13,282 nt of DNA from Euperipatoides rowelli (lineage: Eukaryota > Onychophora > Udeonychophora > Euonychophora > Peripatopsidae): the NCBI GenBank assembly GCA_003024985.2, contig PXIH01S0125045.1. One strand, written 5' to 3'. Both the position numbers and the translations under genes were made by a program. Below, piece after piece: positions 7,057 to 13,282 of this stretch. A model generated the notes under the pieces. It ran no database searches and was not told where the DNA came from. It was given only the letters and a program-made list of their open reading frames with translations. Positions within the stretch are counted from its first letter, which is position 1. Every line of letters starts with the position of its first letter.

Positions 7057-10000
7057 ATGCCCCGATTTAGACGTTTTCGCTACTTGGTTCTTGCTATTAT
7101 TATTGTGGGCGTAGTATCCTTGTATCTTATGCTAGGGCATAATAACTTCGTAGCCAACACAAACGTTAAATCATATTTTAGTACCATTCTGCCAACTACT
7201 CCCTATAGGCCAATCCCAGCACTAGTAAAACAAATTAAGAAAGAATCTGTACAATGCAATTTTCCTGTGCCAATAAAATCTAAACATACAGACATAGATA
7301 TGGAGGATATTTATTATAATTTAAGTTTCATTCCGCAAGGAGAACACTCGCTATGGGATGAACAGTTTGAAATTAATTTCACTCGCAAAACAGAGACTTG
7401 GAAAGGATTGCCACTTAAAGTGTTCGTCATTCCTCATTCGCATAGCGACCCCGGTTGGCTTAAAACTGTAATGGATTATTTTAGCGATCAAACTAAGCAC
7501 ACACTTGACAATATGCTTACTAAACTTTTACAATACCCAGATATGACTTTTATTTGGGCAGAAATGTCATTTTTTAACATTTGGTGGATGAATCTCGATG
7601 CTTTCAAAAAAGAACAAGTTAAGAAATTAATAACAAGGGGACAATTAGAATTAGTAACTGGGGGATGGGTCATGACAGATGAAGCTACCGCTCATTACCA
7701 TGCAATTATTGATCAATTAATTGAAGGTCATCAATGGATAATAAATAATTTAGGAATCCTTCCTAAAAATGCATGGTCTGTCGATCCGTTTGGACACTCC
7801 GGTACCATACCATATTTGTTACAGAAATCCCATCTGGAACATATGGTGGTTCAACGTATTCATTATACAGTGAAAAAATTCCTAGCTCAGAATGAAGCAT
7901 TAGAATTTCTTTGGAGACAGGAGTGGGACGCAGGCCAGTACCATACTGATATTTTGTGCCATATGATGCCCTTTTATATTTATACAATTAAACACACTTG
8001 CGGACCAGATCCCCTTATCTGTTTAGAATTTGACTTCAGGAAAATTTTCGGTGAAATGAGTGAAAGTCGTGCTGTAAGAATTGATGATTCCAATGTCAAT
8101 AGTAAAGCTCAACTACTTTTAACTGAGTATAGAAAAAAAGCTTCATTATTCAAGCACAATGTTGTTTTAGTTCCCCTTGGAGATGATTTTCGTTATGACA
8201 AAATTGAAGAATGGGATCAGCAATATCTTAATTATAAAAAATTATTTGATTATATGAATTCTAGACAGGACTGGCATGTAGAAGCGAGATTTGGAACTTT
8301 AGCAGATTATTTTAATGCAGTAGAAGAACGTATGCCATCTGAAAAACCTAAGAAGCATTTCCCTGTTTTAAAGGGAGACTTTTTTACCTATGCAGATAAA
8401 TATACAGACTATTGGAGTGGTTATTACACAAGTAGACCCTATTATAAAGGCATGTGCCGTGAATTGGAATCAAGATTAAGAAGTGCTGAAATTTTATATA
8501 CTTTAGCAACAGCAGGTAAATTATTTGATGAAACCCAAATTTTAGAAAATTTTCGCTTGCTTTTACAAGCAAGGATTAATTTAGGGTTATTTTTACATCA
8601 TGATGCCATTACAGGAACATCAAAAGATTTTGTTATGCGTGATTATGGAGAAAAACTTTATCATGGACTTCAAGTTTCGGGTAAAGTTTTAGCTAATTCG
8701 GCTAGTAAAATTTTACTTGAAAAAGCCAATGTTTCTCGTGCTTCCAATGTTTATGTTTTTCCTGCTTTTGAGCGATTGGAATTTCAACAACTTCCGTCAC
8801 CATTTATTTTTGACGTCCTGTCTGGTGAACAACAAATAATAATTTTTAATTCTCTGGCTCATCAGCGTCAAGATTCTATTCATCTTTCTGTAAATACACC
8901 TTCTGTTAATGTATTAGATGATAAAGATAATGTACTTCCTAGCCAAATAAATCCTATATGGATTAATGAAGGCCAGATAAGTTATGAACAATACGAATTA
9001 ATAATTTTTGTGGACATTCCACCATTATCTCTTCAAGTTTTTACACTAAGAAGGGAAATAGGTAGTGTTAAAAATTTGGCAAGTATTAGTATACAAAATG
9101 ATACACGTTCTCAAAAAATTCTTAAATTTCCATTAAACAAATTAAAAAATGAGATTATTACCTTTGAAAATTCCCACTTGTTGGCACAGTTTTCGCCTCA
9201 GACAGGATATTTAGAAGCAGTAACGTTAAAATCATCAAATTTAAAAATAAAATCATATTTGGAATTGCAATTATATCAGACTTGGAAAGGTGGAGCGTAT
9301 ATTTTTAAACCTGAAGGACCCGCCATCAATGTAAGTTCTCCATTTCAGAGTCGTTACCCAATAGTTCAAGTCATTCAAGGAATCCTTTGTTCAGAAATTC
9401 GGGTTAGCTTTCCTAATTTTATTCATACTGTTCGCTTATACCACACTAACTCTCCATTAGGAATGACACTTCACATACAAGATTTAGTCGATATGTCTGG
9501 CTTAGGAAACAAAGAAGCAATATTAAAATTGACTACAAATATAAAAAATGGTAATGTTTTCTATACGGATCTGAATGGATTCCAGATAGCAAAAAGAAAA
9601 ATAATCCACGATTTACCTATTGAAGCAAATTATTATCCTATTACTACTATGGCTTACATTGAGGATTCCAATGTACGAGTCACGATGCATGTAAGCCAAG
9701 CTCATGGAATGGGTACGATGTCTGAAGGATCTATGGAGATTATGCTTGATCGACAATTACTACAAGATGATTTTCATGGATTGGCTGAAGGAGTAACTGA
9801 TAATCGGCACACTTCTTTTAACATGAAATTACACTTTGAACAGCGAATGTCATTGCAAGCCAAGGATTTATATTCCAGGTATCCATCATTAGCAAGCCAT
9901 TATCATAATTTGGCTTTAAACTATCCCATGGATATATTAGTAGTAAAACAACCTCAAGGTCAAAAAATTTTAACATCATTTGAACCATTACAAGCTCCAT

Positions 10001-10314
10001 TTCCTTGTGATGTGCATTTGTTAAACTTACGTTCATTAGCTGTTAATGGAAATGCTCTTTCACCTTCTAAATCTGCTGCATTTCTCATACACCGTTTAGG
10101 ATATAACTGTAATTTTCCACAAAGTTATTTGAAATGTGATGTATATAAAAATGAAATGAAATTACATTCCACTTTCAAATCGAATGTATTACCGATTACA
10201 ACGTTGAAAGAAATGTCTTTAACTTTATTGCATGAAATTCGTAAACTTGATACTAATAACCTGTTTGAACTTCTTCCTATGGAAGTGTATTCTTTCAATG
10301 TCACATTCCAATAA
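7057..10314 (+). CDS. Golgi-type class II alpha-mannosidase (GH38), single coding exon
   Basis: This is a type II Golgi glycosidase predicted to trim mannose from N-glycans in the medial Golgi. It has 1085 residues; the human and fly enzymes are about 1100-1145. Start: ATG at 7057 follows a splice acceptor; the frame extends upstream only through a non-ATG codon. Layout: basic tail 1-8, signal anchor 9-26, stem to about 115, then the GH38 catalytic and C-terminal beta regions. Conserved by fly numbering: zinc ligands H129 (H90), D131 (D92), D243 (D204, nucleophile) and H515 (H471); acid/base D377 (D341); R267, Y309, W453, D516, Y836. Changed: HSHNDPGW is HSHSDPGW (S130), D270 is T310, P272 is K312, and the second Cys of the CC pair is L323. 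Residues 328-347 lack the CPW loop and are four residues shorter. Six NxS/T sequons are visible. Intact length argues for function. It may be a ManIIb/ManIII-like paralogue rather than ManII itself. Confidence 0.93.
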   Translation: MPRFRRFRYLVLAIIIVGVVSLYLMLGHNNFVANTNVKSYFSTILPTTPYRPIPALVKQIKKESVQCNFPVPIKSKHTDIDMEDIYYNLSFIPQGEHSLWDEQFEINFTRKTETWKGLPLKVFVIPHSHSDPGWLKTVMDYFSDQTKHTLDNMLTKLLQYPDMTFIWAEMSFFNIWWMNLDAFKKEQVKKLITRGQLELVTGGWVMTDEATAHYHAIIDQLIEGHQWIINNLGILPKNAWSVDPFGHSGTIPYLLQKSHLEHMVVQRIHYTVKKFLAQNEALEFLWRQEWDAGQYHTDILCHMMPFYIYTIKHTCGPDPLICLEFDFRKIFGEMSESRAVRIDDSNVNSKAQLLLTEYRKKASLFKHNVVLVPLGDDFRYDKIEEWDQQYLNYKKLFDYMNSRQDWHVEARFGTLADYFNAVEERMPSEKPKKHFPVLKGDFFTYADKYTDYWSGYYTSRPYYKGMCRELESRLRSAEILYTLATAGKLFDETQILENFRLLLQARINLGLFLHHDAITGTSKDFVMRDYGEKLYHGLQVSGKVLANSASKILLEKANVSRASNVYVFPAFERLEFQQLPSPFIFDVLSGEQQIIIFNSLAHQRQDSIHLSVNTPSVNVLDDKDNVLPSQINPIWINEGQISYEQYELIIFVDIPPLSLQVFTLRREIGSVKNLASISIQNDTRSQKILKFPLNKLKNEIITFENSHLLAQFSPQTGYLEAVTLKSSNLKIKSYLELQLYQTWKGGAYIFKPEGPAINVSSPFQSRYPIVQVIQGILCSEIRVSFPNFIHTVRLYHTNSPLGMTLHIQDLVDMSGLGNKEAILKLTTNIKNGNVFYTDLNGFQIAKRKIIHDLPIEANYYPITTMAYIEDSNVRVTMHVSQAHGMGTMSEGSMEIMLDRQLLQDDFHGLAEGVTDNRHTSFNMKLHFEQRMSLQAKDLYSRYPSLASHYHNLALNYPMDILVVKQPQGQKILTSFEPLQAPFPCDVHLLNLRSLAVNGNALSPSKSAAFLIHRLGYNCNFPQSYLKCDVYKNEMKLHSTFKSNVLPITTLKEMSLTLLHEIRKLDTNNLFELLPMEVYSFNVTFQ

Positions 10315-10595
10315 TGTAAGGATGTGTGAGTCTTATAGTTAAGAATTCATGAACTAAAATCATTTGTAATTAAATAGCTTAAAGACATTATAAGAATGCT
10401 CAACATATGTACAAAAATGACTAAAACTGTTGAACAAAATGTTTTCACTAAATTACTTATGAGTTTTATTTAACATTACGGTATATGTAAAAAAAAGCAA
10501 CGAAAAAGATTGCTGTTACTTATAATTAAAACGAGAAAATGGGAGGCGTATTAACTTGGCCCATTATTTACAATAAAATATTTGTTTTGATTAAT
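10315..10595 (+). other. 3' untranslated region of the mannosidase gene
   Basis: After the TAA stop the DNA is AT-rich and non-coding. AATAAA at 10572-10577 is the best polyadenylation signal; ATTAAA variants occur at 10369-10374 and 10525-10530. No GT-rich downstream element stands out. The downstream homopolymer at 10621-10637 is T on the coding strand, not A. Confidence 0.5.
10572..10577 (+). terminator. Polyadenylation signal AATAAA
   Basis: This is a canonical hexamer 258 bases after the stop codon, the first perfect AATAAA downstream of the gene. Cleavage would be expected 10-30 bases later. Confidence 0.5.
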
Positions 10596-10728
10596 ATTGA
10601 AAATTTATAGAATANTATTGTTTTTTTTTTTTTTTTTCAAAAGATTTCTGATTAAGAAATGATACCTTTAATGACACATCCTTATAGTGAGACATCTTCT
10701 ATGGGTTTTCTTCAGCATTACTGGTACC

Positions 10729-10985
10729 CAGGGCTGGATTTATATATGGGCCTCACCTGGTGGGTAGCCTCGGCCTTTTTTAAAAAAAATTGAACCATTA
10801 ATTGGAGTACCTAGGTCAAAATATGATTCACCTATGAATGGTCTCCATATTTCAATGCTAAAAAATTTTCTAGTTAGGTTCAACTTTCACAAAAAAAAAA
10901 AGTTATCAAAATTTAATTCTAATAATACAAGAAGCCTCCAAACTTTATATAACCCAGGGCCTCACCAAGTTTAAATCCGGTCCTG
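10729..10985. mobile_element. Non-autonomous hAT element (MITE), 257 bp
   Basis: The ends are complementary terminal repeats. The left end is CAGGGCTGGATTTATATATG, then GGCCTCACC. The right end read in reverse begins CAGGACCGGATTTAAACTTG and continues into GGTGAGGCCC. The first 12 bases match at 10 positions. The element is flanked by an 8-bp target duplication with one mismatch, CTGGTACC (10721-10728) and CTAGTACC (10986-10993), as expected for hAT transposition. The interior is AT-rich and non-coding, so movement would have depended on a transposase from elsewhere. Confidence 0.85.
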
Positions 10986-11125
10986 CTAGTACCAGATCTT
11001 TTTTGGCTGCAGCCCTTGCATGATTCAATTTACTTTTGTAGGCAGGATGCTTATTCTATTAAAATAAATGAACATTAGGCCTATATAATTTTACAATTTA
11101 CTTAACAGAGATTAGAGTTAGTAAT

Positions 11126-11213
11126 TAGGGATGAAACAAATCTTAATTTCGGGCGAATACGTGATACCGAATATTCGGCCATTAACAAAGGCCGAATATT
11201 TGTTTCATCCCTA
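11126..11213. mobile_element. Short hAT-like MITE, 88 bp
   Basis: Perfect 16-bp terminal inverted repeats, TAGGGATGAAACAAAT at 11126 and ATTTGTTTCATCCCTA ending at 11213, enclose a core that is itself partly palindromic around CGAATATTCGGCC and GGCCGAATATT. An 8-bp target duplication with one mismatch flanks it: TTAGTAAT (11118-11125) and TTAATAAT (11214-11221). The TAGGGATG end and GAATATTCGG core resemble hAT families found across animals. At 88 bp it could transcribe into a near-perfect hairpin. Confidence 0.85.
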
Positions 11214-11261
11214 TTAATAATAATAATTAGCCAAACCCTACAGGATTTAAATAGCCTAAAT

Positions 11262-11744
11262 CAGAGTTTCTTAAACCTTTTTTAGTTGTGAACCAAATTG
11301 GGGTATTCATTTTGGTTTAGTGACCCAAATAGAATGCCCGACAGCAAGTACATCAAACACATTCGGTGTCTAGTAAAAGACTGACTCCCTTACAATGACA
11401 CAAGTGCCTAGAAACTGGTAGGTCTAAGTCCCATTTAGTCACATAATCAAGATGAATAGCAGCCTTAATTTTTTTATTTACAGTCCTAACCTTACCGTTA
11501 CCCTGAATCCTAACCCCAACTATGTGTGAAATCCACTATGCCCCAACCCTAGGATAATCTAGAGGTGAAATAAACATTTTTGATCGATTTAGATAATTTG
11601 GACACAACTTCTGTCAGCCCTTTCCGTAATGATGAAAATACATGCACAGATGTTAAAATCTTATTTTTATTGAAAATATTTCATGACCCACAAAATATGT
11701 CAAGTGACCCAAGTTTGGGTCACAACACATAGGTTAAATCAAAG
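11262..11744. mobile_element. Degraded non-autonomous hAT element, about 483 bp
   Basis: The left end, CAGAGTTTCTTAAACC, and the right end read in reverse, CTTTGATTTAACC, are related to the common hAT end CAGTGGTTTAACC. Subterminal GTGACCC words follow on both sides, including the 9-bp-arm palindrome GTGACCCAA-GT-TTGGGTCAC at 11704-11723. Target duplications are not clear. No coding capacity is visible. Boundaries are approximate, especially on the right. Confidence 0.6.
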
Positions 11745-11913
11745 GCTTTTTCTATTTAACAAAAGTTACACAAACAAAACTTCTGGCACACAAAATATAG
11801 GTCAAATATATAGTTTCTCAAACCAATAAATTAAAATCATCAATCAAAAGTATTCTATTCATTAAGTTAAGCAATTGTTGTTTAAGAACAATACTAGCAA
11901 ATAAGCCAGTTAC

Positions 11914-12080
11914 ACGGGCATCAAACATTTTTAAACACGTTATACGGGCATCAAACATTTTTAAACACATACGGGCATCAAACATTTTTAAACACGTTAT
12001 ACGAGCATCAAACATTTTTAAACACGTTATACGGGCATCAAACATTTTTAAACACGTTACACGGGCATCAAACATTTTTT
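11914..12080. repeat. 30-bp minisatellite, six copies
   Basis: The unit begins ACGGGCATCAAACATTTTTA and ends near ACACGTTAT. Copies start at 11914, 11944, 11971, 12001, 12031 and 12061. Spacings are 30, 27, 30, 30 and 30 bp, the short copy having lost three bases of GTT. Copies are nearly identical (for example ACGAG in the fourth), so the array is young or homogenised. The sixth copy runs into the larger repeat at 12066-12316, because both contain CATCAAACATTTTT. Confidence 0.9.
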
Positions 12081-12197
12081 ATTTGGCAAGTGTTTTTTTT
12101 TTTTTTTTGGTTTTTATCGCAGTGATCTAAGAGAAAACACCACATAAAGTTTGTAAAAATAGTTCCTAGATGGCGCTGTTACTGGCTTCGGAACAGT
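12066..12197. repeat. Compound repeat copy 1
   Basis: The unit starts CATCAAACATTTTTTATTTG and passes through a T-rich run and TTTATCGCAG to AGTTCCTAGATGGCGCTGTT and CTGGCTTCGGAA. It is repeated at 12198-12316, with the interior of one copy rearranged. The candidate CTCF core at 12163-12176 lies inside it. Confidence 0.75.
12163..12176 (+). promoter_or_regulatory. Candidate CTCF-like site in compound repeat copy 1
   Basis: The last ten bases, CTAGATGGCGC less its first C, fit the YAGRKGGCRS core exactly; the full 14-base match is 11 of 14. CTAGATGGCGCTGT is also a word common in arthropod repeats, so it may be there as repeat sequence rather than as an occupied site. Confidence 0.3.
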
Positions 12198-12316
12198 CAT
12201 CAAACATTTTTTATTTGGCACTATTACATAGCTACTTATTATTTTACATTTAGTCAAGTGGTTTTTTTTTAATATTTATCACAGTTCCTAGATGGCGCTG
12301 TTAATGGCTTCGGAAA
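12198..12316. repeat. Compound repeat copy 2
   Basis: Same start (CATCAAACATTTTTTATTTG) and same end (AGTTCCTAGATGGCGCTGTT, then ATGGCTTCGGAA) as copy 1. The segment between TTTATCACAG and TTCCTAG is shorter by about 40 bases, and other parts are longer. CTTGGCTTCGGAA recurs once more at 12323-12335, a third partial end. Confidence 0.75.
12285..12298 (+). promoter_or_regulatory. Candidate CTCF-like site in compound repeat copy 2
   Basis: This is a duplicate of the site at 12163-12176, identical over the 14-base core and in the same orientation. It was presumably copied with the repeat, so it is not independent evidence for binding. Confidence 0.3.
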
Positions 12317-12339
12317 GTTACTTGGCTTCGGAACTATTC

Positions 12340-13165
12340 CAATTAGTATATTGGATATTTTATGTAAAAAGTGTGGGTGACATACTGTATATCGTTGAAA
12401 AAATAAAATTATTCAGGTGGAAGGGAGAGAGAAACTGAAAAACAGTAAGGTATAGTAATTTTTAATTTGATAATTATGTTAATACCAGCCAGATAATTAG
12501 ATTGGGCTATTCATTTCTAGAGTTAGTTATTCATAAATAAACTTTATCATTTATTTCCTTTTCCAAACTGAGTCTATTTTAAACACTTTTACCTTTATAG
12601 TTTCCCTTAGAGGCTTAGACTAAACTTGATCTTTAGATTTATTTTAAAATATGTATAAGTGAACATAAAATAATTAAATTAAAGGTCAAATGTAATGGAT
12701 TTTTTTAAATTTATTTTATTATTGATTTTCAAAGATAATTGACTATAAAAAAATTCCATTGCAAAAAAAATTTTTAAAATGCATAAAAAAAAAAGTTATT
12801 TAAAGATAAAATTAAGACTATTGCTANATAAAATCAAATTTTAAAGTCGAGACTTTCACAATAATACAAAAGTTGATCATCGGGACAGAAAACTTCACAA
12901 ACACAAATCTTTGGGTTAACAATCATATATTTAGAGACAAAAGCTGGATACCCGATAATTTTTTATTTAAAGGTGGTTTATGTTGTATTGTGAAAGACTT
13001 CATGTTGACTTGACTTTTAAATTTGGTTTTATTATAATCTTTTTAAATGTGCTGATCATTGTTTGTTTATTATATCAAATCTAGCGAGATACAGCACATG
13101 TTTGCGAGTGTTTATACTACACACAAACTGTATATACATTATGTGTAGGATTATAGAGAAATAGG
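12340..13165. other. AT-rich intergenic DNA, no gene seen; one N at 12827
   Basis: Long A and T runs and no open frame of note. A single ambiguous base lies at 12827. CTACACA near 13119 and TGTGTAG near 13142 form a 7-bp inverted pair. I see no gene or complete element. Confidence 0.5.
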
Positions 13166-13195
13166 TTCTATACTAAATCTAGATTTGGTATAGAA
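13166..13195. repeat. 30-bp near-perfect palindrome
   Basis: Fifteen-base arms meet with no spacer at the central CTAG of TCTAGA. The left arm is TTCTATACTAAATCT, and the right arm pairs with it at 14 of 15 positions. It is AT-rich and flanked by unrelated AT-rich DNA, with no neighbouring gene in the window. Confidence 0.8.
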
Positions 13196-13282
13196 TCTCC
13201 ATTTTAATTTATTGCATTTTTTAATATGTTTGTACAAAAAAGTCAATCAACTAATATATATGGTGTATACTGTATATATATA
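13196..13282. other. AT-rich end of window with TA-dinucleotide tract
   Basis: Low-complexity sequence ends in a short TA microsatellite at the window edge. No gene is seen. Confidence 0.6.

Noticed and set aside
9818-10036. Antisense ORFs within the mannosidase gene (also near 7488, 7763 and 8384)
   Set aside because: They are shadows of the sense coding frame without recognisable content.
10621-10637. Homopolymer as the poly(A) tail of a retrogene insertion
   Set aside because: It is T on the coding strand, the wrong polarity for a tail of the mannosidase message.
11254-11752. Target-site duplication for the 483-bp hAT element
   Set aside because: Flanks GCCTAAAT and GCTTTTTC match at only three of eight positions, so no duplication is claimed.
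11818-12075. Minus-strand ORF of ten-residue peptide repeats
   Set aside because: It is a by-product of a 30-bp minisatellite, which is divisible by three; it has no promoter, no domain and no unique sequence of note.
11914-12080. CRISPR-like array
   Set aside because: Units are contiguous with no variable spacers, and the genome is eukaryotic.

Overview
This is a very AT-rich metazoan nuclear window holding one clear protein-coding gene in a matrix of repeats. Spliceosomal-type sites, AATAAA-type polyadenylation signals, hAT-type DNA transposons, a tRNA-derived SINE and three isolated N bases all point to an animal draft assembly. The protein resembles arthropod and vertebrate Golgi alpha-mannosidases about equally by eye. 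Recurrent CTAGATGGCGC words suggest an arthropod, possibly a chelicerate, but the species call is low confidence.

Gene: positions 7057-10314 (+) encode a complete 1085-residue class II (GH38) Golgi alpha-mannosidase with a short cytosolic tail, one signal-anchor helix, a stem and a full catalytic region. The coding sequence is a single uninterrupted exon. The ATG lies two bases after a convincing splice acceptor (TTTCAG at 7049-7054). A convincing donor (AAG|GTATGT at 6340/6341) closes a candidate 5' untranslated exon, giving a 714-bp 5'UTR intron. The 5' exon carries a short upstream ORF and an AACGG cluster. The catalytic nucleophile, acid/base residue and zinc ligands are retained. The loop that in Golgi mannosidase II grips the GlcNAc of its substrate is shortened and has lost its Cys, Pro and Trp, together with the partner Cys of its disulfide. 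This is the most interesting signal in the window: it predicts a Golgi mannosidase that no longer needs the GnT-I product, with a function like the insect ManIIb/ManIII type.

Left flank (1-6060): no confident gene. It holds two copies of a tRNA-headed SINE family (347-421 and 4818-4965, both minus strand), a GC-rich island with a 32-bp duplication (455-650), an unexplained open segment with splice-like borders on the minus strand (883-1148), two pairs of diverged direct repeats (2033-2147 with 2305-2417; 4978-5305 with 5465-5785), a G-rich tract (2585-2652), a promoter-like patch with a GC box and three CCAAT boxes (2840-2972), and a 5' hAT terminus (3806-3860).

Right flank (10315-13282): a 3'UTR with a polyadenylation signal near 10572, then three hAT-like non-autonomous elements within about 1 kb, two of them with 7/8-matching 8-bp target duplications. 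A six-copy 30-bp minisatellite (11914-12080) then runs directly into a larger duplicated unit (12066-12316). The window ends in unremarkable AT-rich DNA with a 30-bp near-perfect palindrome (13166-13195).
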